Assembly (NCBI RefSeq): GCF_023898315.1
Contig: NC_064616.1
Location: 288,327,205 to 288,391,204, forward strand
DNA: 64,000 nt
Source of the DNA: Schistocerca nitens
Lineage: Eukaryota > Arthropoda > Insecta > Orthoptera > Acrididae
Reading direction: 5' to 3'
The translations under genes were made by a program, and so were the position numbers. Position 1 is the stretch's first letter. The number at the start of each line of letters is the position of its first letter. This document shows, piece after piece, positions 30,735 to 41,639 of this stretch. Under the pieces are notes generated by a model, which worked only from the letters and a program-made list of their open reading frames with translations, had not been told where the DNA came from and did no database searches.

Positions 30735-30895
30735 TCCGCCCCGGTAGCAGGGCAGTCAGATAGGCTGATTACTAATAGAAGGGGCCTGGGTTTGATAGCC
30801 GGCCCCGTCAAAGATTTTCTCCCCTCGGGGACAGGGTGTTGTGTTGCCCTTACGTTCGTGTCGTCATAATTGATATTCCGCTGTTGAGATACCTG
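30735..30895 (+). mobile_element. SINE4: tRNA-related SINE
   Basis: GGTAGCAGGGCAGTCAG, then GGGTTTGATAGCCGGCCC (B-box-like) and a body GTCAAAGATTTTCTCCCCTC with GGGTGTTGTGTTGCCC. The same body words occur in the hybrid-head SINEs at 35784, 43571 and 56189, which links the families. No target duplication found. Confidence 0.6.
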
Positions 30896-30984
30896 TATGA
30901 GTACGTATTTAAAGCCAATTTTTAAAAAAATTGTGGCCACCACAGCCTCGTCTCTTGTACGACCAACATTTCCTGTCTGTACAT

Positions 30985-31250
30985 TAAATGAATTCTCAGT
31001 TGCGAATGACAACCACCAGCTGTAGAATGGAATGACGACAATGAAAATTGACGCCGGACGGGGACTCGAAACCGGATTTCTCGCGAGCAATTCCTTACCA
31101 TTTGGCTATCCGTGTACGGCCTACGGTCAGACCCAAACTCCCAAATTTCGTCAACCATGCGTCTACAACCTGTACTCGTATATCCATTACGTATGTTCCC
31201 GTATAGATCAGACGTTGTACTTGAAAGTCGCTTGCCCAGTATCGGCAGAT
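30985..31250 (-). mobile_element. SINE5: tRNA-related repeat
   Basis: On the minus strand it holds GGATAGCCAAATGGTAAGG (A-box-like) and GGTTTCGAGTCCC (B-box-like) and a tail with TTTTCATTGTCGTCATTCC. Related sequence occurs on the plus strand at 32253-32481 and 39819-40049. It abuts the truncated end of Tc1-4 copy 2. Confidence 0.55.
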
Positions 31251-31267
31251 AAATACGATACCGTAGT

Positions 31268-32252
31268 GCCTGTGCAACATGCGGTCGTGCATTATCCTGT
31301 TGAAATGTAGGGTTTCGCAGGGATCGAATGAAGGGCAGAGTCACGGGTCTTAACACATCTGAAAGGTAATGTCCATTGCTCAAAGTGCCATCAATGCGAA
31401 CAAGAGGTGAAAGAGACGATTAGCCAATGGCACCCTATAGCATCACGCCGGATGATACGCCCAATGTGCGTTCATCGCTATGTCGCCAAACACGGATGCG
31501 ACCATCGCGATACTATAAACAGAACCTGGATTCATCCGAAAAAAATGACGTTTTGCCATTCGTGCACCCAGGTTCGTCGTTGAGTACACCATCGCAGGCG
31601 CTCCTGTCTGTGATGCAGCTTCAAGGATAACCGCAGCCGTGGTCTCCGAGCTGATAGTCCATGCTGCTGCAAACGTCGGCCAACTGTTCTTGCAGATGAT
31701 TGTAGTCTTGCAAACGTCCCCATCTGTTGACTCAGGGATCGAGACGTGGCTGCACGATGCGTTACAGCCATGCGAATAAGATGCCTGTCATTTCGACTGC
31801 TAGTGATACGAGGGCGTTGTGATCCAGCACGGCGTTCCGTCGTTCCGTATTACCCTCCTGAACCCACAAACTCCATGTTCTGCTAACATTCATTGGATCT
31901 CGACCAACGCGAGCAGCAGTGTCGCGACACGATAAACCGCAATCGCGATAGGCTACAATCCGACCTTTATCAAAGTTGGAAACGTGATGGTACGCATTTC
32001 TCCTCCTTACACGAGGTATCACAATAACGTTTCACCAGGCAACGCCGGTCAACTGCTGTTTGTGTATGAGAAATCGGTTGGAAACTTTCCTCATGTCAGC
32101 ACGTTGTAGGTGTCGCCACCGGCGCCAACCTTGTGTGAATGCTCTGAAAAGCTAATCATTTGCACATCACAGCATCTTCTTCCTGTCGGTTAAATTTCGA
32201 ATCTGTAGCACGTTATCTTCGTGGTGTAGCAATTTTAATGGCCAGTAGTGTA
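31268..32252 (-). mobile_element. Tc1-4 copy 2: 5' two-thirds, 3' end missing
   Basis: The 5' terminus GCCAGTAGTGTA ends at 32252 with the usual leader. Transposase pieces: 32022-31762 (DKGRIVAYRDCGLSCRDTAA), 31771-31532 (SQQMGTFARLQSSARTVGRR) and, up to about 31270, NPTFQQDNARPHVAQA. An 8-bp repeat (CGTTCCGT twice at about 31834) shifts the frame relative to the other copies. It stops just after the second catalytic motif. In the duplication model this is the left parent. Confidence 0.85.
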
Positions 32253-32870
32253 CATAATGGATCTACGAGAACAGGTCGTAGACGCACGGTTGACGACATA
32301 CTAAAGTTTGGATCTGGCCGTATGTCGTGCACGAATAGCCAGATGGTAAGGCACCGCTCGCGATAAGCGAAACCTTTTTTCATTGTCGTGATTCCATTCT
32401 ACAGTTGATGGTTGTCCTCATTCACAATTTCGAATTCATTTAGTCGCCGCAGTACTTTGCATCGTAATCAGAATACCACAGGCACGGACTTAACATCTGT
32501 GGTCATCAGTCCCCTAGAACTTAGAACTACTTAAACCTAACTAACCTAAGGACATCAACACATCCATGCCCGTGGCAGGATTCGAACTTGCGAACGTAGC
32601 GGTCACGCGGTTCCAAACTGAAGCGCCTAGAACAGCACGGCCACACCGGCCGGCGCCAATACCGGGGAATCGACTTTCAAGTACAATGTCTGACCTGTAC
32701 GGTAATATAAATAATGGCTGTACGAGTACATGTCGTAACGCATTGTTGACGACATATGGAAGTTTGGGTCTGGACATGCATGCATGTTCAAAGGCGCTTT
32801 GCATCGTAATCAGAAGAACACAAGCACTGCGGTATCGTATTTCCTCGAGCACTGAAACCCGTGCTGTGCT
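32253..32870 (+). mobile_element. SINE5-related repeats flanking a truncated SINE-a
   Basis: 32253-32481 has AATAGCCAGATGGTAAGGC and TTTCATTGTCGTGATTCC (SINE5). 32482-32654 is a minus-strand SINE-a missing its last part. 32655-32790 again has SINE5-like sequence (GACTTTCAAGTACAATGTC, GTAACGCATTGTTGACGACA). No target duplications are clear. The unit B counterpart is 39819-40400. Confidence 0.6.
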
Positions 32871-32927
32871 AAGTTGGCATACTGTGTCCCTGTTTAGCAG
32901 CTTTGTCGAGCTGCGAATTTCCATTGC

Positions 32928-33137
32928 TTATTTAATAATGCTGTCTCTGTACGAAGACGTCGACGAGACAATTTTGGCGTAATTGTTGTCCATACTGTGT
33001 CCTGTACTGAAACAATGCTCGGCCTCTGCAGATGTCTCTGGCTGGGCCAGACGTGTGCGTCGTCGATGTTCGATACATCTCTCCTCCACGTTGCGAGGAA
33101 TATGACGTCCCGCAGCTTCAGGGAATCTCAGACACAA
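32928..33137 (-). pseudogene. Penelope-like GIY-YIG nuclease, C-terminal part
   Basis: HRRRTRLAQPETSAEAEHCF is followed by STGHSMDNNYAKIVSSTSSY and RDSIIK. This matches the end of the Penelope GIY-YIG domain (the H-x-[RK]-x(n)-S-A-x-AEH segment and the GHxID-like block). The GIY and YIG strands themselves are not readable in frame. EMEIRSSTKLLNRD continues at 32924. Confidence 0.7.
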
Positions 33138-33318
33138 AGCCTTCTTAAACTAAGATCATCTTCCACTAACTCAAAAGAGCTCTGAGTTTCGTTGGCGAAA
33201 CAAAGACGCATTTAACTTTATGTTTCTTCAGCAATCTTCCTGTTTTCGACGAAACACTGCCGACGTATGTCAAGACGACCATTCCTCTCCGCACTTCGTT
33301 TTCTTCCAGTTCCTCACT

Positions 33319-33666
33319 TTATCTAACACGCGCCGGGTGTAAGGCACAGAAATAATCCCGTTCAGTATATCCATTCTGTAAAAATACAATGCGGAGACAG
33401 CGTAGCTCATCCGATAAGCTGCCTGAATCTGATATGGTCCGTGTTGTATGGACCAACGTCCTACGCACGCCACTTCGTTGTGTAGGATGGTAACAGCTGA
33501 TGGCCCGTAAAAATAAGTGAGCGTGTATAGGTATATGGTGCACAGCGTGACTCAAGGTGCCATCCTCTTTTCTCCGCACGAACACCTCCACAAACGGAAG
33601 TTCACCGTTCTTCTCCATCTCCGTCATAAACTTGATGTTAGAATACAGAGAATTTAGATGTTGCAA
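33319..33666 (-). pseudogene. Penelope-like reverse transcriptase thumb and linker
   Basis: Clean 115-codon frame: LNSLYSNIKFMTEMEKNGEL, PFVEVFVRRKEDGTLSHAV, HHPTQ-type motif (as CYHPTQRSGV), then LRCLRIVFLQNGYTERD and ALHPARVR. In the family this stretch lies after the catalytic aspartates. The copy at 40913-41260 encodes the same 115 residues. Downstream the frame is broken before the nuclease. Confidence 0.75.
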
Positions 33667-33858
33667 AAATGAATCCAGCTATGCAGTGCCGTGGGGCCAG
33701 ATTTAACATATCGCCACATGCACGTAGGTTTCAACTCGGCTGGGTGGAGTTCTCTCTACTCTATATCTTCTACAAAGATATTGGCCACGATTCGTGACAA
33801 GGGACTCTCACATTGTGACACCATCAGTGTGTTCAAAGTCTTGGTCACTGAATGAAAA

Positions 33859-34046
33859 ATGGCTCTGAGCACTATGGGACTTAACATCTTAGGTCATCAG
33901 TCCCCTAGAACTTAGAACTACTTAAACCTAACTAACCTAAGGACATCACACACATCCATACCCGAGGCAGGATTCTAACCTGCGACCGTAGCAGTCCCGC
34001 GGTTCCGGACTGTAACGCCTAGAACCGCACGGCTAACGCGGCCGGC
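33859..34046 (-). mobile_element. SINE-a in Penelope-like relic, unit A
   Basis: Target duplication CACTGAATGAAAA (33846-33858) and CATTGAATGAAAA (34047-34059). Also present in unit B, so older than the duplication. Confidence 0.9.
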
Positions 34047-34290
34047 CATTGAATGAAAAGTAAGTCGGGGTGAGCTCTCCCGTTACCAATCACGGCATCT
34101 CCGCTATTGGTCACAGGATTAGGTGCGTTATGCCTGTCTTTGAGTGGCATAAACAGGAGGCTTCGATCACACCCTGAGCAGTATGTTCGCCGCACCTAAA
34201 GATGTTGGTCAGCTGCGCCGATAAAATGTTGCGGAAATTTCACAACGACATCCGACGTCTCGCCCGCGAACCATATATCAACTAATCAGT

Positions 34291-35783
34291 AGGGAATGCT
34301 TCGAGCAATACAGTGTGCAATTTTTTAAACATGGCGTGCAATCCAAGGAAGATGAATACACAACAGACATTAAAATGTTTGCTATGACTGCGTACTTTTA
34401 CTCCCCGAAGACATATGAACATTTACACACACTAATGCTTCTGCCACATTAATCACTGAGTTCTCGTTGGGCATCGACTGTGAACTGCGAACCGCGTTTC
34501 ATAGGTAAAGTGTTTCGGTAGCAGCGGTGATGAAAAAATAATCTGGTTTCAATATCCTTGTTCATGCTTAATGTTTACGGTATTCATTGTTTTATGAATG
34601 TGAGAAAGGCAGATAGATATATATGGAGCAACATTACTGTGGATGTCTGTTTACATTCTTAAAAAAACACTTCGAACTTTATGATTTTTTTAAATACTTT
34701 ATTGATACAACACAAGATATTAATACAAGTGAAAACAAGTATTATGGTACATGTGATCCATGAACAACAACATTATGTTATACACACTAACCCACCACCT
34801 TATTTCATTAGTGGGTCCTTTTATTATACATAACAAAGCAGCTTATACTAGTTGGTTAATGGCACTTGCTATGGACAGGGTTAATCTAACTACTTGACTA
34901 CACTCGGTTGTTCTAAGACTATCTACCCTGCAGCGTTCTGATTTTATTGGAACTCCACTTTGGTACATGTACAATTGTTACAGTGAAAGATGAGAATACA
35001 ATTTTCATGACCATATTGGAAGTGATTCTGGCTACTTAACACGTCCGACAATAAAAGCCTTGAATTTAGTAGAACAATCTGTATTCAGCTGCTTATAAAA
35101 ATGTTTAAGTTTAAATAAACCCTAATACGTTTTTTCTGATATAAAAGACAAGTTCACCAACAAAAAGTGCGTTAGACAGGCAAATAAGATCACTCCTTAC
35201 CTATGAGGAAAATATCGTTTCGTTTGTGGGCGCTTTATATTTACGACATTAAGTTAGACTTCAGTGTCCATGTGCATAAAACCAAATTGTTAGTTCCTTG
35301 CTTTAATGTTAATATGGTTATTTTACTACTGTCGAGAAAGTACATACTTTCGCATGAAAACGTTCGAACTGAAATGTCACTTCCAGTTTCATGCGTAGCT
35401 GCGACGTGGTGGCGCTACAGTCGACGGCACGCTCTGTCGGCCGCAGGCCGACGTCCATCGTATAAACATCACTGGACACCGGACGGCAGCTGGCAAAGAG
35501 TGCCGGCACAACATCTTCAAACTTGGTATCTTGCTATGTACAACATGGCGGCCACGAAGTGGTACTTGAACGCCAAAGACAATACTTTCTGATTCTGCGA
35601 CCCATGAGTGGATTACAATTGATGTTCTAGATTTCTGGAAAAGAACATAATGAACATTAAAAAACAGGTGCAAAAAATGGTGACACATACTTTATATGAT
35701 TTCAAAGTACTCGTGTGAATCAGATACTGGCCGACTGATCAATTTAGTCTGTCTCTTGTCACTTATGCTTTGCTCACACATTT
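34291..35783. other. Unassigned AT-rich sequence, unit A
   Basis: Single-copy appearance apart from the duplication. The piece 35380-35500 is GC-richer (GCGACGTGGTGGCGCTACAG). The minus-strand frame 35688-35389 here is a shortened form of the 159-codon frame in unit B. No splice structure or domain. Confidence 0.4.
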
Positions 35784-35996
35784 TCAAAATGGTTCAAATG
35801 GCTCTAAGCACTATGGGACTTAACACCTGAGGTCATCAGTCCCCTAGACTTAGAACTACTTAAACCTAACTAACCTAAGGACATCACACAACACCCAATC
35901 ATCACGAGGCAGAGAAAATCCCTGACCCCGCCGGGAATCGAACCGGGAACCCGGGCGCGGGAAGCGAGAACGCTACCACACGACCACGAGCTGCGG
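35784..35996 (-). mobile_element. Hybrid-head SINE, unit A
   Basis: On the minus strand the head is GCAGCTCGTGGTCGTGTGGTAG with GGTTCGATTCCCGGCGGGG (B box), then GTCAGGGATTTTCTCTGCCTC, and from GATGTCCTTAGG onward it is the SINE-a body and tail. So a different tRNA-like head and a SINE4-like connector are joined to the SINE-a body. Possible target duplication CACACA / CACAAC. Confidence 0.85.
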
Positions 35997-36543
35997 ACAC
36001 AACATGAATAGTGAGTTAATATTTATTGTTTCAGATTTACAACCCTTTGTCCTCTCGTCGGTTTCGGCTGACGCCTCGTGCCACTGTCACAGAGGAATTC
36101 TGGCGACTCCTGTTCTCAGCTTGGCTGGCAGGTCTGCTCTTCCAGCACTACAGTTGAAATCTTGCGGGTTGACTTCTCGCAGGCGAAGCAGTAACGTGAG
36201 ACTAGGCCCTATACTTCGCTACAGTGTACTCGATCCCCCCCTCGAGAAGATGGCGGTGAACCATCAGGATGTACTGCGCTGTCAGAAGTCCTGTGGTTGG
36301 TTGATCCTCGCCCAACTGGACAGACAGCTCTAGCACCCGGAAGTGCCTACAGCGATGTACGGGGACAGAGGCACCAGACTGCCCTCTTACCCAGCAGTGA
36401 CGATGATGATCCTGCGATAAGGACCGTGATATGTATTGATGTTGCAAGACCCTCAGTATCCCAATCAGCGAAGTGGTAGGCAGCTAATGCGAAGTCCCAC
36501 GAAAGATAGATGATGGTTACTTGGATGGTGTCATCTCGGAAAT
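35997..36543. other. Unassigned sequence, unit A
   Basis: GC-moderate, with frames on both strands that lack domains. No terminal repeats, primer-binding site or other structure could be established. Confidence 0.35.
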
Positions 36544-36905
36544 TCAAATGGTTCAAATGGCTCTGAGCACTATGGGACTTAACATCTGTGGTCATCAGTC
36601 CCCTAGAAGTTAGAACTACTTAAACCTAACTAACCTAAGGACATCACACACATCCATGACCGAGGCAGGAGCCGGTCGGTGTGGCCGTGCGGCTCTAGGC
36701 GCTTCAGTCTGGAACCGCGTGACCGCTACGGTCGCAGGTTCCAATCCTGCCTCGGGCAGGCGACTGATGACCACAAATGTTAAGTCCCATAGTGCTCAGA
36801 GCCATTTGAACCATTTTGAACCGAGGCAGGATTCGAACCTGCGACCGCTACAGTCACGCGGTTCCAGACAGAAGCGCCTAGAACCGCATGGTCACACAGG
36901 CCGGC
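36544..36905 (-). mobile_element. SINE-a with a second, opposite SINE-a inside, unit A
   Basis: Outer target duplication CATCTCGGAAAT at 36532-36543 and 36906-36917. The inner SINE (36671-36820, plus strand) has duplication CCGAGGCAGGA at 36660-36670 and 36821-36831. The inner copy has lost about 57 bp of its body compared with unit B (44456-44666). Confidence 0.92.
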
Positions 36906-37736
36906 CATCTCGGAAATGGCAAGCAGCATGTTAACAAGAAGTGCTGGAACTTCTAATACATGGATGTCATTACACTGTAGTAATAATTTAATTGATTGCT
37001 TCAGTATGAACGCCATCGATCCTAATAACCAATTGAATACAGAGCAGAAGAACTGCAGTATTTATGGAGTCAAGTGGGAGGCAATGACACAAAGCTCTGT
37101 TAGTTATGACCAAATGTAGCCTGTTTCCTTAATAGTGGTCAGCAGTCTGTGTTCTGCTGGGTGTGCTTAACAGTTTGTTACAGTCTATTAAGTGCTCTCT
37201 CAAAACTCAGGTAAGTGTTGTTGATCTGAGGTAGAGCTTGTTGCTGTACATAAGAAGAGCTAATCAATATTTCTCCCCCCCTCCCCCCTCTCTCTCTCTC
37301 TCTCACCCTCTCTCTCTCTCTCGCTCTCTCTTAGTGGATGTTATGCTAAATGCGTAAGTTATGCCTGGCGACTGGTGCCGTTGTAGCAACGTGTGCTTAG
37401 ATCAGAGAGCAGCTTACGGTACTCATTGTTTCTTTCTGCTGCATAGTTATGTCACCACCTCTGCCTGATGTCGCCTATGACTGTGCTAGAGAAAATTTCA
37501 ACCTCTTCCGCTTTTCTACTCTGTAGCACAACACAATTAACCAAATGCTCATGAGGTATGAACTGATAAAATTTACAAGGGTACCTGCTTCCCAGTCATA
37601 AGCGAAGTACATTTTTATTTACATTATACCTGATGTGGTGCATGGCATACAATAGTTTGTGTTTCTACTCAGTGTCGTATAGATAGTAGAGCAAATGTGA
37701 CAGCGTATTTCTCTCAATAACATATTAATTATAAAA
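36906..37736. other. Unassigned sequence with (CT)n microsatellite, unit A
   Basis: CT-rich microsatellite at about 37277-37331. Otherwise AT-rich with no recognised feature. Unit B equivalent 44752-45596. Confidence 0.45.
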
Positions 37737-37934
37737 AAAAAGTTCAAATGGCTCTAAGCACTATGGGACTTAACATCTGAGGTCACCAGTCCCCTAGACT
37801 TATAACTACTTAAACCTAACTAACCCAAGGACATCACACACATCCATGCCCGAGGAAGGATTCGAACCTGCGACCGTAGCGGTAGCGCGGATCCAGACTG
37901 AAGCGCCTAGAACCGCTCGGCCACAGCGGCCGGC
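37737..37934 (-). mobile_element. SINE-a, unit A
   Basis: Full length, with A-run at its 3' junction and TTAATTAT flanks on both sides (about 37725 and 37935). Shared with unit B. Confidence 0.88.
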
Positions 37935-38261
37935 TTAATTATCGACTTTTAAGAAAGATTGCATGCGTGTCTCGGCACAACATGTGGTCTATGTTGACAA
38001 AAGATATACAAGGACAAGGTGACCGCCGTAGCCAGCGACTCAGATAAGGGGACTCCCATAAGCGACGGCGCCACGTACGCGAAGTAAGCAGCGAGCGCAC
38101 CGCAAAGGGCTGAAGCACGCCTTCCTCCGCTACGTCACGCCACGTGGCGTGATGCCGTGGTCGCCGGAGCGAGAAAAAGCTTTCCGCACATCGACAACAA
38201 TCCTGTGTACTAAACGTACATGCTTGAAACACACACGCCGACTGCCCTCCGGTTTATCGAC
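37935..38261. other. GC-richer unassigned segment with E-box palindrome, unit A
   Basis: Contains the perfect 18-bp palindrome TCACGCCACGTGGCGTGA at 38135-38152, centred on CACGTG. The minus frame 38232-37939 has no domain. The palindrome is conserved in unit B at 45994-46011. Confidence 0.5.
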
Positions 38262-38426
38262 AGCTCCATCTAAATCTGCTTGGCTACTCTGAAAATCACA
38301 CTTAACTGCCTGACAGAGGGTTTACCGAGCCACATTTGCATTAGTTCTATATTATTCCAATCTCGAGCAGGGAGCGAAAAAAAACGAACACTTATATCTT
38401 TCCGTGCGGGCTCTGATTTCCCTTAT
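38262..38426 (-). mobile_element. LINE1 3' end, unit A
   Basis: Reads on the minus strand through RARTERY-type coding (KIREIRA) to the tail with GATTTAGATGGAG. It is the duplicated counterpart of 46117-46282, where it is continuous with a long LINE1 copy across Tc1-4. Confidence 0.8.
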
Positions 38427-39818
38427 TTTAAAATTGCTACACCAAGAAGAAATGCAGATGACAAACGGGTATTCATTGGACAAATATATTATACTAGAAC
38501 TGACATGTGATTACATTTTCACGCAATTTCGGTGCATAGATCCTGAGAAATCAGTACCCAGAACAACGACCTCTGACCGTAATAACGGCCTTGATACGCC
38601 TGGGCATTGAGCCAAACAGAGCTTGGATGGCGTGTACAGGTACAGCTGCCGATGCAGCTTCAACACGATACTACAGTTTATCACGAGTAGTGACTGGCGT
38701 ATTTTGACGAGCCAGTGGCTCGGCCACAATTGACCAGACGTTTTCAATTGGTGAGGGATCTGGAGAATGTGCTGGCCAGGGCAGCAGTCGAACATTTTCT
38801 GTATCCAGAAAGGCCCGTGCAGGACCTGCAACATGCGGTCGTGCATTATCTTGCTGAAATGTAGGGTTTCGCAGGGATCGAATGGAGGGTAGAGCCACAG
38901 GTTGTAACACGTCTGAAATGTAACGTCCACTGTTCGAAGTGCCGTCAATGCGAACAAGAGGTGACCGAAACGTGTAACGAATGGCACCCCATACCATAAC
39001 GCCGGGTGATACGCCAGTATGGCGATGACGAATACACGATTCCAATGTGCGTTCACCGCGATGTCGCCAAACACGGATGCGACCATCATGATGATGTAAG
39101 CAGAACCTGGATTCATCCGAAAAAATGACGTTTTGCCATTCGTGCACCCAGGCCCGTCGTTGAGTACACCATCGCAGGCGCTCCTGTCTGTGATGCAGCG
39201 TCAAGGGTAACCACAGCCATGGTTTCTCAGCTGATAGTCCATGCTGGTGCAAACGTCGTCCAACTGTTCGTGCAGATGGTTGTTGTCTGGCAAACGTCCC
39301 CATCTGTTGACTCAGGGATCGAGATGTGGCTGCACGATCCGTTACAGCCACGCGGATAAGACGCCTGTCATCTCGACTGCTAGTGATACGAGGCCGTTGG
39401 GATCCAGCACGGCGTTCCGTATTACCCTCCTGAACCCACAAACTCCATGTTCTGCTAACATTCATTGGATCTCGACCAACGCGAGCAGCAGTGTCGCGAT
39501 ACGATAAACCGCAATCGCGATAGGCTACAATCCGACCTTTATCAAAGTCGGAAACGTGATGATACGCATTTCTCCTCCTTACACACACGAGGGATCACAA
39601 CAACGTTTCACGAGGCAACTGCTGTTCGTGTATGAGAAATCGGTTGGAAACTTTCCTCATGTCAGCACGTTGTAGGTGTCGCCACCGGCGCCAACCTTGT
39701 GTGAATGCTCTGAAAAGCTAATCATTTGCACATCTCAGCATCTTCTTCCTGTCAGTTAAATTTCGAAACTGTAGCACGTTATCTTCGTGGTGTAGCAATT
39801 TTAATGGCCAGTAGTGTA
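38427..39818 (-). mobile_element. Tc1-4 copy 3: hybrid element at the duplication junction
   Basis: Left (3') part carries the variants of copy 4 (for example GAGGTGACCGAAACGTGTAA, GATCCGTTACAGCC, GGCCGTTGGGATCC). The right (5') part carries the variants of copy 2 (CCACAAACTCCATGTTC, AATCCGACCTTTATC, GTGTCGCCACCGGCGCC). The switch lies between about 39401 and 39439. The left terminal bases of the inverted repeat are missing, exactly as in copy 4; the right terminus is intact at 39818. Confidence 0.9.
38671..39588 (-). pseudogene. Tc1-4 transposase, 305 codons, premature stop
   Basis: The frame starts MCVRRRNAYHHVSDFDKGR and keeps all three catalytic motifs: VIFSDESRF, FQQDNARPH and SPIENVW (SPDP instead of SPDL before it). 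It ends at TTRDKL because the next tryptophan codon TGG is TAG. The last 42 or so residues (YRVE...RGRCSGY in copy 4) are thus lost. Apart from the stop this is the best preserved catalytic core among the Tc1-4 copies. Because the element is a recombinant, N- and C-terminal halves come from different parents. Confidence 0.85.
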
Positions 39819-40220
39819 CATAATGAATCTACGAGAACAGGTCGTAGACGCACGGTTGACGACATATTAAAGTTTGGGTCTGGCCGTATGTCGTGCACGA
39901 ATAGCCAGATGGTAAGGCACCGCTCGCGATAAGCGAAACCTTTTTTCATTGTCGTGATTCCATTCTACAGTTGATGGCTGTCCTCATTCACAATTGCGAA
40001 TTCATTTAGTCGCCACAGTACTTTGCATCGTAATCAGAATATCACAGGCACGGACTTAACATCTGTGGTCATCAGTCCCCTAGAACTTAGAACTACTTAA
40101 ACCTAACTAACCTAAGGACATCAACACATCCATGCCCGAGGCAGGATTCGAACTTGCGAACGTAGCGGTCACGCGGTTCCTAACTGAAGCGCCTAGAACA
40201 GCACGGCCACACCGGCCGGC
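39819..40220 (+). mobile_element. SINE5-related repeat and truncated SINE-a, unit B
   Basis: Counterpart of 32253-32654: SINE5-like 39819-40049, then minus-strand SINE-a 40050-40220 with the same truncated tail, showing that the truncation predates the duplication. Confidence 0.7.
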
Positions 40221-40912
40221 GCCAATACCGGGGAATCGACTTTCAAGTACAATGTCTAACCTGTACGGTAATATAAATAATGGCTGTACGAGTACATGTC
40301 GTAACGCATTGTTGACGACATAGGGAAGTTTGGGTCTGGACATGCATGCATGTCCAAAGGCACTTTGCATCGTAATCAGAATAACACAAGCACTGCAGTA
40401 TCGTATTTCCTCTCTGTGGTCGCTGAGACTTTAACATGGCGGGCACTGAAACCCGTGCTGCGCTAAGTTGGCATACTGTGTCCCTGTTCAGGAGCTTTGT
40501 CGAGCTGCGAATTTCCATTGCTTATTTAATAATGCTGTCTCTGTACGAAGACGTCGACGAGACAATTTTGGCGTAATTGTTGTCCATACTGTGTCCTGTA
40601 CTGAAACAATGCTCGGCCTCTGCAGATGTCTCTGGTTGGGCCAGACGTGTGCGTCGTCGATGTTCGATACATCTCTCCTCCACGGTGCGAGGAATATGAC
40701 GTCCCGCAACTTCAGGGAATCTCAGACACAAAGCCTTCTTAAACTAAGATCATCTTCCACTAACTCAAAAGAGCTCTGAGATTCGTTGGCGAAATAAAGA
40801 CGCATTTAACTTTATGTTTCTTCAGCAATCTTCCTGTTTTCGACGAAACACTGCCGACGTATGTCAAGACGACCATTCCTCTCCGTACTTCGTTTTCTTC
40901 CAGTTCCTCGCT

Positions 40913-41260
40913 TTATCTAACACGCGCCGGGTGTAAGGCACAAAAATAATCCCGTTCAGTATATCCATTCTGTAAAAATACAATGCGGAGACAGCGTAGC
41001 TCATCCGATAAGCTGCCTGAATCTGATATGGTCCGTGTTGTATGGACCAACGTCCTACGCACGCCACTTCGTTGTGTAGGATGGTAACAGCTGATGGCCC
41101 GTAAAAATAAGTGAGCGTGTATAGGTATATGGTGCACAGCGTGACTCAAGGTGCCATCCTCTTTTCTCCGCACGAACACCTCCACAAACGGAAGTTCACC
41201 GTTCTTCTCCATCTCCGTCATAAACTTGATGTTAGAATACAGAGAATTTAGATGTTGCAA
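40913..41260 (-). pseudogene. Penelope-like reverse transcriptase thumb, unit B
   Basis: 115 codons with the same residues as 33319-33666, including LPFVEVFVRRKEDGTLSHAV and LRCLRIVFLQNGYTERD. The shared protein reflects the recent duplication, not selection. Confidence 0.75.
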
Positions 41261-41451
41261 AAATGAATCCAGCTATGCAGTGCCGTGGGGCCAGATTTAA
41301 CATATCGCCACATGCACGTAGGTTTCAACTCGGCTGGGTGGAGTTCTCTCTACTCTACATCTTCCACAAAGAGATTGGCCGCGATTCGTGACAAGGGACT
41401 ACCCATTGTGACACCATCAGTGTGTTCAAAGTCTTGGTCACTGAATGAAAA

Positions 41452-41639
41452 ATGGCTCTGAGCACTATGGGGCTTAACATCTTAGGTCATCAGTCCCCTA
41501 GAACTTAGAACTACTTAAACCTAACTAACCTAAGGACATCACACACATCCATACCCGAGGCAGGATTCGAACCTGCGACCGTAGCAGTCCCGCGGTTCCG
41601 GACTGTAGCGCCTAGAACCACATGGCCACCGCGGCCGGC
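41452..41639 (-). mobile_element. SINE-a in Penelope-like relic, unit B
   Basis: Target duplication CACTGAATGAAAA (41439-41451) and CATTGAATGAAAA (41640-41652). Orthologous to 33859-34046. Confidence 0.9.

Larger units (their letters stand above)
32870..34290 (-). mobile_element. Penelope-like element relic, unit A
   Basis: The minus strand shows, in order: PTYFSFNDQDFEHTDGVTM (34075-33830, split by a SINE), the thumb region HLNSLYSNIKFMTEMEKNG with LPFVEVFVRRKEDGTLSHAV, and the C-terminal endonuclease region. Penelope-like elements encode a reverse transcriptase followed by a GIY-YIG nuclease, which is what is seen. The N-terminal half of the reverse transcriptase is missing and the catalytic YVDD-type motif is not readable. 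Confidence 0.75.
31861..39438. repeat. Tandem segmental duplication, unit A (about 7.6 kb)
   Basis: Begins and ends inside Tc1-4 copies. From 32253 to 38426 it is colinear with 39819-46282. By eye the two differ by roughly one base in a hundred, less in the stretch 34680-35000. Unit A lacks the SINE-b present in unit B at 42164-42349 and has its own small deletions, for example inside the inner SINE at 36671-36820. Confidence 0.93.

Noticed and set aside
35997-36543. Possible long terminal repeat or other terminal-repeat element
   Set aside because: No paired terminal repeat, target duplication or internal coding region was found. The only second copy is the segmental duplication.
37277-37331. 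Regulatory polypyrimidine tract
   Set aside because: A plain CT microsatellite of different length in the two duplicated units, with no exon next to it.
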